64,000 bases of DNA from CAHJXG01 sp964235485. Its GTDB lineage: Bacteria; Pseudomonadota; Alphaproteobacteria; Acetobacterales; Acetobacteraceae. The stretch lies in NCBI GenBank assembly GCA_964235485.1, contig CAXSAZ010000015.1:23131-87130 (forward strand), written 5' to 3'. A program made the position numbers and the translations under genes. Shown in pieces: positions 18,343 to 26,257 of the stretch. Each line of letters begins with the position of its first letter. Position 1 is the stretch's first letter. The notes beneath the pieces are model-generated. The model was not told the origin of the DNA and did no database searches. It saw nothing but the letters and a program-made list of their open reading frames with translations.

Positions 18343-18993
18343 TCAACGCGAGGCTTGGGCGAGGTCCCGGCGCTCGCCCCGGAAATGGCTGAGCACCCGC
18401 ACGACCTCCTCCGGCGCCGGCAGCTCCGGGGTGCGCCACACGAGCAGGCCGGCGCGGTTCATCAGGCTCATCGCGGTGGAATGGTCCTCGCCGAAATCCG
18501 ACGCCCCGTCGAAGAATGCCCGGGCGCGCGCCAGGTCGGCCTTGACGGGCGCCGCGGCGGTCCACGCGGACCCGGCGCCCAGCCCGTCGAGCCAAGCCTT
18601 CATCGCGTCCGGCGTGTCGTTGAGCGGGTCGATGCTCAAGGACAGGAGCTGGATGTCGTCGGACGCGACGCCTGCCAGGGCCTCCTGCGTGCGAGCGAAC
18701 GTCGCGGCCTCGATCGGGCAGATCGACTTGCATTGGGTGAACATGAGCTGGATCGCCGTGACGCGCCCAAGCAGCCGCTCGCGCAACGGGCCGCGGAACC
18801 CGTCGCTGGTGACAATCTCGATGTCGGGCGCCGCGAGCGGCGGCTTCACCGGGCCGAGGTTGCTATGCGCGAGCGCCGGCACGGCGCAAAGGGCGAAGCC
18901 GGCGGCCAGCCCGGCCAAGACCGAGCGCCGGTGGACCGGCCGCGTCGCGCCGAAGCGGCCGGACGCCCCACCCATGCTAGTTGCTGCCGACAT
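18343..18993 (-). CDS. SCO1/SenC family copper chaperone
   Basis: This 216-aa thioredoxin-fold protein binds and delivers copper. The copper ligands are C88 and C92 (QCKSICP) and H171 (GEDHST), exactly the SCO set. An HRRSVLAGLAAG leader and hydrophobic stretch give a Tat-like signal or anchor, so it acts in the periplasm. I chose the ATG at 18993 because ACGGAG lies 7 bases upstream; it overlaps the cytochrome gene by 17 bases. SCO proteins usually mature cytochrome oxidase CuA, but here it is the third gene behind a copper radical oxidase, so that oxidase is the likely client (inference). Confidence 0.9.
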   Translation of the reverse strand: MSAATSMGGASGRFGATRPVHRRSVLAGLAAGFALCAVPALAHSNLGPVKPPLAAPDIEIVTSDGFRGPLRERLLGRVTAIQLMFTQCKSICPIEAATFARTQEALAGVASDDIQLLSLSIDPLNDTPDAMKAWLDGLGAGSAWTAAAPVKADLARARAFFDGASDFGEDHSTAMSLMNRAGLLVWRTPELPAPEEVVRVLSHFRGERRDLAQASR

Positions 18994-19483
18994 CGCTCGT
19001 CTCCGTAAGGTAGTGCCACAGGCCGAGGCACTGGTTGTCGTCAAGGGTGTAGCGCGGCATTTGCCGGGTGATCAGGATGGACGCCGGGTCAACCCCGGTG
19101 CGCAGCATCTCGCAGAAGCTCGCGGGCGAGAACGCGGACGGCGGGCCGCCCCGGCGCCCCCGCATCTCCGTCAGCCGCGTCCCGTCCAGCCGAGGCCCGA
19201 GGGAGGCGGCTGCGAGGCCCGTCGTGCCCACGTGGCAGTTGGCGCAGGCGGCGAGCCGCGGGGGAAGCGCCGCGGGGTGGCCCACGATGACGCCCTGCAG
19301 CGAGGCTTCGCCGAGGAACATGCGGCGCCCCGTCGCGGCCGAGGCGTCCGCCAGCGCGGAGGCGCCGGCCGCCTCCGCCCGCAGCAGGCACGACAGGGCC
19401 AGCAAGCCCAGCGCCGCGCCGAGAAGCATCCATGTCGCCCGGCTGCGCGCCGGGCTTGGGTTGAACTGGGACATGGCGCGCAT
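18977..19483 (-). CDS. exported c-type cytochrome (single heme)
   Basis: This 168-aa protein has an N-terminal membrane or signal segment (residues ~17-35) and one heme-attachment motif, C80-A-N-C83-H84. The likely distal axial ligand is M142 in RQMPRY, as in class I cytochromes. The ATG directly follows the stop of the galactose-oxidase-like gene (TGAATG), and its 3' end overlaps the SCO gene, so all three are one operon. A second in-frame ATG lies three codons on. It may carry electrons to or from the oxidase; canonical galactose oxidase needs no cytochrome, so this pairing is unusual. Confidence 0.88.
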   Translation of the reverse strand: MRAMSQFNPSPARSRATWMLLGAALGLLALSCLLRAEAAGASALADASAATGRRMFLGEASLQGVIVGHPAALPPRLAACANCHVGTTGLAAASLGPRLDGTRLTEMRGRRGGPPSAFSPASFCEMLRTGVDPASILITRQMPRYTLDDNQCLGLWHYLTETSDVGSN

Positions 19484-21040
19484 TCACCAGCCGATCTTGA
19501 CGATCTTGGCGACGCTCGGCGTGCCCTGGGCGTTGATCCCGAACAGCATGTAGTAGCCGGGCGGGACCACGCCCGGGTCGTTCGGCACCTTGAGCCGGTA
19601 GGTGTTGTTCAGGCCCGCCGTCACCGTGAGCGGGATGCGCCGCTGGTCGTTGTTCACGGTGTGGGTGGTGGCCGAGATCCGCACCACCTCGAACTTCAGC
19701 TTGGCGGTGTCGGCGGTCACGGAAACGGTTGATCCCAGCAGCGCCGAGGCCGGCGCCGTCCTGATGGCGGGCCGCACCGCCGCCGAGCCGTCGGGGTTGA
19801 ACAGGTAGGGCGGCGAGAAGATCTCGGCGTTCTCATGGTTGGCGGTGCAGCCGGCGCCGCACAGCCCCCCTCCCGCCACGAACACGCGGGCGTCCGGCAG
19901 CAGCAGCGCCGTGCTGTGATACGTCCGCGGCGTCTTCATGGGCGCGAGGGGGGTGAAGGTTTCGCTCCCCGGGTTCCACAGCTCGGGCACCAGCACCGCC
20001 CGGTCGTCGCTGAACAGGGTGGCATAGGTTTGCCCGCCCACGATCAGCACCTGGCCGCCCGGCAGCGCCACGCCGTTCGCGAACGAGCGGGGGTAGGCCA
20101 TCGGCGCGGTCTTGCGCACTACGACCGGATTGTTCAGGTCCGCAACGGCCTTGTTGATGTCGATGACGTAGGTGTTCGCGGTTGCCGCGATGTTCTGGTA
20201 CGCGGGGGCGCCGCCGGTTTTCAGAATTTTGCCCACGTCGTACATGACCGCCTGGCCATTCATGCTGTAAACGTCGTCGCCGCGGGTCCCGGCGGAGGCC
20301 ATCGCCCCGTTGCCGGAGGTCGTGATCCAGCTCATCTGCGCGCTGGGGCCGGCATGGAACACCAGCCCGGCGCCGACCGCGAACAGCCACATATGGTTGT
20401 CGCCGCGATTAACCCGGCCCAGGGTCACGTCTTCCGGGTCGCGGCCGGTGATCGGCGCGGCGGAGATGCCTGGCCGCGTGCTCCAGCCTGACTCTGCCGA
20501 CCAAACCTCGCCGATCCGGTCCCTGGGCGCCCCGCTCCACGACCCGCCGAGCGTCAGCACGGAGCCGTCCGACAGCATCACGTTGGCATTGTAGCCGCGG
20601 GCGATGTTCATGGCGGCGGCGGCCGACCATGTGTCCGTCTTCGGGTCGTAAAGGTTCGCGCTGGCGCTACTGCTGCCCCCGTTGACCAGGATACGGCCAT
20701 CGGGGAGCACGGTGATGCCGGGGCAGAACATGTCGGATAACGTGTTTTTCACGATGCGCAAGGTGGATTGCTGGGTGGCGGGATCGAACAGGGCGGTATG
20801 CGTCTGGCTTGCGGCCGCGCCGATATCACCTTCAAAGGTGAACTCGTTGTTCGACGACCAAGTCAGGACCTTGCCGTTGGGCAGGACGGACGCGGCAACC
20901 GGAACGTTCGGCATCGGAATCACCGCCGACCAACTGCCCTTGGACTGCGCCGCAGCCGGGTTGGCTTGGACCGCCAGGCACCCAGCCACGCACCCTGCTG
21001 CGACATACTTACTCCAGACTACTCGACCATTGTGTTTCAT
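19484..21040 (-). CDS. galactose oxidase-like copper radical oxidase (kelch, DUF1929)
   Basis: This 518-aa secreted oxidase has a signal peptide (~1-31, ending ANPAAA), a seven-bladed kelch propeller and a C-terminal early-set (DUF1929) domain. All active-site residues of fungal galactose oxidase can be placed: C106 (DMFCPGI) and Y150 (ARGYNA) for the Cys-Tyr radical cofactor, stacking W168 (GGSWSG), copper ligands Y374-H375 (TYHS) and H460 (THTVN). By family it oxidises a primary alcohol or aldehyde with O2, producing H2O2; the real substrate is unknown. AGGACGGC precedes the ATG. It leads a three-gene operon with a cytochrome c and a SCO chaperone. Confidence 0.92.
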   Translation of the reverse strand: MKHNGRVVWSKYVAAGCVAGCLAVQANPAAAQSKGSWSAVIPMPNVPVAASVLPNGKVLTWSSNNEFTFEGDIGAAASQTHTALFDPATQQSTLRIVKNTLSDMFCPGITVLPDGRILVNGGSSSASANLYDPKTDTWSAAAAMNIARGYNANVMLSDGSVLTLGGSWSGAPRDRIGEVWSAESGWSTRPGISAAPITGRDPEDVTLGRVNRGDNHMWLFAVGAGLVFHAGPSAQMSWITTSGNGAMASAGTRGDDVYSMNGQAVMYDVGKILKTGGAPAYQNIAATANTYVIDINKAVADLNNPVVVRKTAPMAYPRSFANGVALPGGQVLIVGGQTYATLFSDDRAVLVPELWNPGSETFTPLAPMKTPRTYHSTALLLPDARVFVAGGGLCGAGCTANHENAEIFSPPYLFNPDGSAAVRPAIRTAPASALLGSTVSVTADTAKLKFEVVRISATTHTVNNDQRRIPLTVTAGLNNTYRLKVPNDPGVVPPGYYMLFGINAQGTPSVAKIVKIGW

Positions 21041-21453
21041 TGCTGCCGTCCTAACGATGATAGCGACCCGCGGCGCTGCCCCCGCATCTTTTTAGGAGCA
21101 TTTCACCCGATCCGTCTAATTTTCGTTATTTAAACGTTTTATATCGAAAGGGAATTCACCTTTTCGTAATCAATCAGTAACGATTGCCTAATGCCGCGCC
21201 ACGCCTGCGGGAATGCCTGCTGGCGAGGCACCGCGCCGGTTCCGGTTCGCACAAGGTTGAACGGATGGTGGACCGGGTCACGCGGTCAGCGCCGGGCCGT
21301 GGTTCCGCGCCAGTCATCCCGCAAAGCGCCGGAGCCGCCGTGGCGGCAAAGCCGGCTGCTCCGCAACACGTTTTCCGTTGCCAAAAAATAAGAGTTTACA
21401 CAGATTGTGAGATGGCTTAAATTACGGTCACGCAACGTAGAACGGGTCGGCTC
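21041..21453. other. 413-bp divergent intergenic region
   Basis: The region separates the copper oxidase operon from the GT32 gene. It holds an AT-rich stretch at about 21115-21180, which probably contains the oxidase promoter, and a sigma70-like promoter for the GT32 gene. I see no gene or RNA in it. Confidence 0.6.
21395..21423 (+). promoter_or_regulatory. sigma70-like promoter of the GT32 gene
   Basis: TTTACA and TAAATT are separated by 17 bases in a locally AT-rich stretch 31 bases before the GT32 start codon. The match is reasonable but unproven. Confidence 0.45.
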
Positions 21454-22200
21454 ATGATTCCTAAACATATCCATTACGTTTGGGTTGGCGGCTCCTTGCC
21501 CTTGGAACAAAAGGCCTATGTCGAAAGCTGGCGAGCAAACAATCCGGACTACACGTTCACGTTATGGAATGAGAACAACATAGACTTCTCAATCAAGGCC
21601 ATACGGAACGCATACACGCAGAAGAAGTGGGCGAAGGTTGCTGACATCGTCCGCCTCCATGCCGTTTTGAAGCATGGCGGCATTTACCTCGACACCGATT
21701 TCCGGCTGCACCGGCCGTTGGACTCCCTGCTTCCCCATCAGTGCTTCTTCGGTTTCCAAACAAAGGAGCCGTCGAAGGACTGGGTGGCGAACGGCGCGTT
21801 CGGCGCCGTTCCAGGCCACTGGTTCATTGCCCAGGCATTCGCAGCCATCCTCAACATCCGGCCCCTGCCGGGCGCCCTTGAGCGTCCAACGACGTTTGGG
21901 CCGAAACTCGTCACCAAGCTTCTCGTGAAGCACGGGCTGCACTCGTACTCACCCAAGGGCACGATGGTTCAAGATGTTTACCTGTGCCCGACTGAGACCT
22001 TTTATCCCTATGCTTTCAATGAGGACTTCCATGACTCCTGCATTACGCAGGAGACCTTGGCCGTGCATCACTGGTCGAAGTCGTGGGAAAAGGACGTGCC
22101 GCGTTGGGTACGCATCGCGAAGTCGGCTCGCGCACGCTTGATCAAGGCGCAAGCCCGGCTTCCCACCTTCTGGGCCGAAGGGCTGCACAAGCCCGGATAA
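21454..22200 (+). CDS. GT32 family glycosyltransferase (DXD sugar transferase)
   Basis: This 248-aa protein resembles capsular polysaccharide and OCH1-type sugar transferases. Landmarks are IPKHIHYVWVGG at the N-terminus, WAKVADIVRLHAVLKHGG and the catalytic DXD in GIYLDTDFRLHRPLDSL. The C-terminal VHHWSKSW is also typical. There are no membrane helices. The gene and its upstream DNA are clearly less GC-rich than the neighbours, with more AT-ending codons, which suggests horizontal acquisition. Acceptor and donor are unknown; surface glycan or LPS decoration is likely. Confidence 0.88.
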   Translation: MIPKHIHYVWVGGSLPLEQKAYVESWRANNPDYTFTLWNENNIDFSIKAIRNAYTQKKWAKVADIVRLHAVLKHGGIYLDTDFRLHRPLDSLLPHQCFFGFQTKEPSKDWVANGAFGAVPGHWFIAQAFAAILNIRPLPGALERPTTFGPKLVTKLLVKHGLHSYSPKGTMVQDVYLCPTETFYPYAFNEDFHDSCITQETLAVHHWSKSWEKDVPRWVRIAKSARARLIKAQARLPTFWAEGLHKPG

Positions 22201-22995
22201 CGGATCGCCGCGCCTGTCCGGACCTGAAAGCCGGGCCAACAGGCAGGCGACGCTTCCGACTTCCAGATCGCCTCAAAGCTGTGCGCGGTCAGCGGCTCCG
22301 TTTCGGAGGCGCCGCTTGATCAGCCAAGCCGTGCTAGCGGCTCATGTCAGCACCCGTGCATACGGCTGGCCCGCGCCCAGGATAGTAACCCCGCACGCGA
22401 AGCAGCGGCTCGGCTTGAACTCAGGCCGGCCGCTTCTCCCTCCTCAGTCGTTGCGAGCCGCCCTTCCCCGGCGTGGTTGCTCGGAACCGTCGCGGCTGCG
22501 TCCGCCGGCCCTGGGGAGTCGCGGCGTGGCGCTTTCTCGAATGACGAGGCCCATGGAGAGCTGCCGACGCCACTCCGTCGGCACAAGCGCGGCTCGCACT
22601 GACAGGATGGGCGAAGCAAATGGCCGGTGATACGGCACCAGACCGCTCCAGGACCAAGTATGGGGGCGGTCGGACCAGACCGCCATCGCCCCGCCGCAAG
22701 CAACGGCGTGTTTGGCCGCGACTCAGCAGCCTGGCTCCGTTCGCGCTCCACGGCAGGGCTGGAGGCGGCGCCAACGTCATCTGCCATGGCAGCCCGACCG
22801 AATGCCGTACGCCAGAGGCCTGGCCGACGGCGCCCGTGTGGACGCCCGGCGAATTTTGGTTTCACTGCTGGATGGCGCGCTCCCCGGGGTCGCCAACCGG
22901 CCCGCCCTGAACGGACCGCTTACCCGCAAACGCCTCCGGCCGGCTCCGGGCGCCGCTCCATCGCAGCCCCGGCCCAATCGAACGCCGCGGCAGCT
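22201..22995. other. ~0.8 kb without a recognisable gene
   Basis: All frames here are short, arginine/proline-rich and without recognisable domains. No terminal inverted repeats, tRNA fold or transposase signature was seen. The region lies between the possibly acquired GT32 gene and the membrane-protein gene, and could be decayed coding DNA. Confidence 0.5.
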
Positions 22996-23634
22996 TCAAG
23001 AACTCGGGATGTGCGTTCCGCTGAACGGAAGCTCCGAGCCTGCCCGGCGCTGCTGCATCGACCACAGCAAGATCACAGCCAAAGCCCAGGTCAGCAGCAA
23101 CGCGCCGAAGTAGCTGGCAAGGATGGGCACCAGGTTCTCGCGCCCATTCAGCTCCCGCGCGACGCCCAGGTAGGCGGAGAACACCCAAGACACTACGGAA
23201 ACTGCGCCCAGCAACGTCGAGGCCATCGCCAGCCGGTCAAAGGCTGTCTCGAACAGCGGCTGCCCGACGCGGCGCTTCACCATCGGCATCACGATCCGAT
23301 GCAGCAGCACGGCGTTGAGCGTCAGGGCGGTGACGATCGCCAGCTTGGCCCAAAGCTTCTGGTTCACCACCGATGCCGGCGTGTTCAAGGCGTTGTCGGT
23401 CACCAGAAGCGCCCCGGTGATCCAGATCAGCACCAGCCCAGCGCAAACGGCGTGCGACAAGTCGATCAACTGCCCGGCCGCCTTTTGGCTGACAGTCCCG
23501 AACGCAAGCTTCCGGAGCACGATCCAATCAGCAAGCAGGGCGCTGCCCAGGCCCAAGGCCAGCGCCAGGATGTGGCTCAAAACAAGAACGGTATGGAGGC
23601 TGTAGATCACGGCGCCCTCTGGCATCAAATTCAA
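22996..23634 (-). CDS. integral membrane protein of unknown function (about 6 helices)
   Basis: This 212-aa protein has roughly six hydrophobic segments (about residues 9-30, 50-80, 94-112, 133-155 and 173-194, with one long or split). Conserved-looking histidines lie in helix 1 (SLHTVLVLSHILAL) and near DLSHAVCAG, which could bind heme or metal, but no family is certain; it vaguely resembles DUF2214-type proteins. A TTG at 23634 has GGAAGG nine bases upstream; the ATG at 23625 is the alternative. The next gene in the same direction upstream is the repeat protein, 72 bases away. Confidence 0.65.
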   Translation of the reverse strand: MNLMPEGAVIYSLHTVLVLSHILALALGLGSALLADWIVLRKLAFGTVSQKAAGQLIDLSHAVCAGLVLIWITGALLVTDNALNTPASVVNQKLWAKLAIVTALTLNAVLLHRIVMPMVKRRVGQPLFETAFDRLAMASTLLGAVSVVSWVFSAYLGVARELNGRENLVPILASYFGALLLTWALAVILLWSMQQRRAGSELPFSGTHIPSS

Positions 23635-23706
23635 ACGAAGCAGCCTTCCCGGGCCGCCGCCCCGGCCCGGCGATTGCCGTGCTGCGGGCGGCGGTGGAGC
23701 CGGGTG

Positions 23707-25959
23707 TCAGACGGCGAAGGAAGTCCGGCCCTGCGCTTGGCCGGCCGTGACGAAGCTGGTCAGTGGATCGACCCCGCTGTTGCGCACGTCCGCATAGGCG
23801 GCCAGGTACTTGTTGGTCGAGAACGCGGCAGAGGGGTCGCGCCCTTCCTTCCAGCCATAGGTTTCGTAATGCTTCAACGGGTTGACGGCTGCGGCGCGGA
23901 CATCCGCGTTGTGGGCGAGGTAGTAGCCCGTATCGAAGAACGCATTGGGGTTCAGGCCAAAGCGCCATCCCGTCTGGTCGTAGCTGGCGGTGGCGTCAGC
24001 GGCGGCCGGCACGATGGTCGCATACTGCGCGTAATAGTACCCCCGGTCCACCAGCGGGTCAGGCACGCCCGTTGCCTGCGGCTCGTTGATGAACGTCATG
24101 CGCCCCTCGGCCCGGCCGTAGGCCATGTAGTGCACCAAGGGGTTCAGATTGGCCGCCGCCACGTCAGGGTTGTTCGCCAGGTACTTGTCGTCGCTGAACG
24201 CAAGCGACGGCTGGCGGCCCTCCTTCCAGCCATAGGCTTCGAAATGCGCCAGCGGGTCCACGCCCGCGGCGGCAACGTCAGGGTTGATCTTGAGGTAATA
24301 GGTCGTGTCGAAGAACTGGTCCGGGTTGTAGCCGAGCTTCCAGCCCACGCGGTGGTAGTTGGCGCTGGCATCCTCCCCCGACGCAGCCACGTCCGGATGC
24401 TGGGCCAGGTACCAGTTCTTGTCCACCAGCGGGTCCGCGGGGGCTGCGGGCGGCGCGGGCGGCGCGGCCGGCGTGACCGGCGTGACCGGGAGGGCGGCAC
24501 GGCCCTGGGCGCGGCCGGCAGTGAGGAACTGCTGCAGCGGATCGACACCGGCCGCCTTCACGTCCGGATTGGCTTCCAGGTACTTGTTGAGGCTGAAGTT
24601 CAGGCTGGGATCACGCCCTTCCCGCCAGCCGTAGTACTCGAAATGCTCCAACGGGTTGACCTTCGCCGCGGCCACGTCTGGATTCTGCGCCAAGTACCAC
24701 GTCGTGCTGAAGTATCCGCTGGGATCACGGCCTTCCTTCCACCCATACGTCAAGTAATGCAGCAACGGATCGACCTTGGCGGCGGCAACATCGGGGTTGT
24801 GCGCCAGGTAGTAAGTGGCGTCGAAGTCCGGCTGCGCGTTCAGCACGTGCGTGGTCGTCAGCATCGTGCCGCCGTTGCCATCGTCGGCGAGGCTGAACTG
24901 GTCGGCGCCGTAGGACGCCGGCCCGCCGGTGAACTGGAAGCGGCCCACCAAGGCGCCGCCTTGGCTGACCTGGAGCGCGCCGCCCAGGAAGCTGAGGGCG
25001 ACGTCGTTGCCGTAGGCCAGGCCTTGCAGGTCGATGCTGTCGCCAGCCCGGAAATCCTGCAGCGTCGCGCTCACGGCGCCGGGGCTTTGGAACTGGAGTT
25101 GGGCGCCTGCCCCGTTGAACGCGATGGTGCCGGCATAGGCCGTCTGCGCCGCGAAGGACAGCGTGCCGCCCGTTTGCAGCGTCACGGTGCCGGGCTGGGC
25201 GGCCTGGGCCAGGTTCGCCTGCAAATCCACGGTCAGCGTGCCCGACACGTTGATCGTGCCGCCGTTGACCAGCGTGCCGTTGCCGCCCAGCGTGACCATC
25301 GTGTTCGCCGCCACGTCAAGCACGGCCTGCCGGCCGAAGGTGACGGTCTCGCCCACGCCGTCCAGGTCGGTTCCGAGGTTCAGGTAGCTCGCCGTGCGGT
25401 AGCCCGAAAGGAAGTTGATCGCGGCGTTGTCGAACAGCGCCGAGTTGCCGAAAGTCAGCGCCGAGCCGCCCACCCGGATCAAGCCCGGCGACGTGCCGTC
25501 ATTGGCAACAAAGCTCGTGTTGTTCAGCAGCGTGAGCTGGCCGTAGTTCAGCAGGGTCAGCCCGTTATAGTTGTAGGGGGTCGAGAGGTCGAGGGTGCCC
25601 ACCACGCGCACGCCGTCCAGGGCGGCATCGTCGTTGCGCATCACCACGCCGCCGTTCATCGCCAGGGTGCCGCCCTTGAGCGCCCCGTTCAGCAGCAGCC
25701 GGCCGCTGTTCAGGTTGAGCACCTTCTTGACCGTGAGGCCGCCTGTCGAGACGCCGAGCGTCGCGCCGGCCGCGTTCACGTTCACCGTATCGACGGATCT
25801 GCCGTCCGCCGCGCCGACCGTGACGGTGTAGTTGCCCGGTGCATCGAGCGTCGCGCTGTCGTCCAGGGCGCCGGCGGCGCCGGGCACCAGCCCGGTTGAC
25901 CAGTTTGCCCCGACACCCCAGGAACCGTTGCCCGCTGCCACCCAGTTTGCGTTCGCCAT
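23707..25959 (-). CDS. large surface-type protein with nine NPDV/YGWKEGR repeats
   Basis: This 750-aa protein has no cysteine-rich or catalytic motif. Residues ~1-380 form Gly/Asn/Thr-rich beta-helix-like sequence (LNSGRLLLNGALKGGTLAMN and similar), as in autotransporter or adhesin passengers. Residues ~385-750 carry nine ~37-aa repeats of the type YYLAHNPDVAAA...DPL.HY..YGWKEGRDPS, split by an AP-rich linker. Such repeats occur in secreted bacterial proteins of uncertain role. There is no classical signal peptide, so type I or another leaderless export is likely. The ATG at 25959 opens ANANWVAAGNG; an upstream start adds ten residues. Confidence 0.75.
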   Translation of the reverse strand: MANANWVAAGNGSWGVGANWSTGLVPGAAGALDDSATLDAPGNYTVTVGAADGRSVDTVNVNAAGATLGVSTGGLTVKKVLNLNSGRLLLNGALKGGTLAMNGGVVMRNDDAALDGVRVVGTLDLSTPYNYNGLTLLNYGQLTLLNNTSFVANDGTSPGLIRVGGSALTFGNSALFDNAAINFLSGYRTASYLNLGTDLDGVGETVTFGRQAVLDVAANTMVTLGGNGTLVNGGTINVSGTLTVDLQANLAQAAQPGTVTLQTGGTLSFAAQTAYAGTIAFNGAGAQLQFQSPGAVSATLQDFRAGDSIDLQGLAYGNDVALSFLGGALQVSQGGALVGRFQFTGGPASYGADQFSLADDGNGGTMLTTTHVLNAQPDFDATYYLAHNPDVAAAKVDPLLHYLTYGWKEGRDPSGYFSTTWYLAQNPDVAAAKVNPLEHFEYYGWREGRDPSLNFSLNKYLEANPDVKAAGVDPLQQFLTAGRAQGRAALPVTPVTPAAPPAPPAAPADPLVDKNWYLAQHPDVAASGEDASANYHRVGWKLGYNPDQFFDTTYYLKINPDVAAAGVDPLAHFEAYGWKEGRQPSLAFSDDKYLANNPDVAAANLNPLVHYMAYGRAEGRMTFINEPQATGVPDPLVDRGYYYAQYATIVPAAADATASYDQTGWRFGLNPNAFFDTGYYLAHNADVRAAAVNPLKHYETYGWKEGRDPSAAFSTNKYLAAYADVRNSGVDPLTSFVTAGQAQGRTSFAV
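23710..24823 (-). repeat. nine tandem 36-38-aa protein repeats in three triplets
   Basis: Repeats 1-3, 4-6 and 7-9 form three groups. The third member of each group ends in a shortened AGRAQGR, YGRAEGR or AGQAQGR, while members 4 and 7 are divergent openers (VDKNWYLAQHPDV and VDRGYYYAQY) ending in GWKLGYNPD and GWRFGLNPN. This shows duplication of a ~110-aa three-repeat unit rather than of single repeats. Confidence 0.75.
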
Positions 25960-26257
25960 TGCCGTCCGTCCCAAATGTCCTGACGTCATAATGACTTTGA
26001 AATCGTAATAAAACGATGGGTGGCGTGGAACTAGGCCTTTATTGGTTAACGATACCCTTCTGAGTGAACACCAGTGTTCAGGGCGTGAACACTTTTATTC
26101 ATGCGGGACCAGAAGTGCTTGGCCCGGAAGCCGCTTTGGCACAGGCACGCCGACCCGACCCAAGCCCTGCTGCACGGCCCCGGAAGTTTGTAATTCGCGC
26201 CTAGCCGCGCACATCATCGGCCAGGGATCAGAACGCCTGCCGAGAGGGAACCAAGCC
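25960..26257. other. 298-bp divergent region with inverted repeats
   Basis: The region drives the repeat protein leftwards and the acyl-CoA dehydrogenase rightwards. It is AT-rich at 25981-26050, where TGACGTCA (25981) and ATCGT-N6-ACGAT (26002-26017) are palindromic. A stronger operator candidate is listed separately. No gene is seen. Confidence 0.5.
26064..26092 (+). promoter_or_regulatory. palindromic operator candidate upstream of the acyl-CoA dehydrogenase
   Basis: TGAACAC-CA-GTGTTCA (26065-26080) is a perfect 7+7 inverted repeat. A third half-site GTGAACAC at 26085-26092 repeats the first (26064-26071) exactly 21 bases on, two helical turns. This is the arrangement expected for a dimeric regulator such as TetR or GntR binding twice. 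The regulator is unknown. Confidence 0.55.

Noticed and set aside
22347..22865. Possible minus-strand gene in the gene-free stretch
   Set aside because: Three overlapping frames are all low-complexity, with no ribosome-binding site and no recognisable motif; treated as non-coding.
23710..24823. CRISPR-like or DNA-level tandem array
   Set aside because: The periodicity is at protein level with diverged codons and no unique spacers; it is a protein repeat.
22627..25899. Very long (~1090 codon) plus-strand open frame
   Set aside because: It is antisense to the repeat protein; the repeated DNA and high GC keep the opposite frame open. No recognisable domain.
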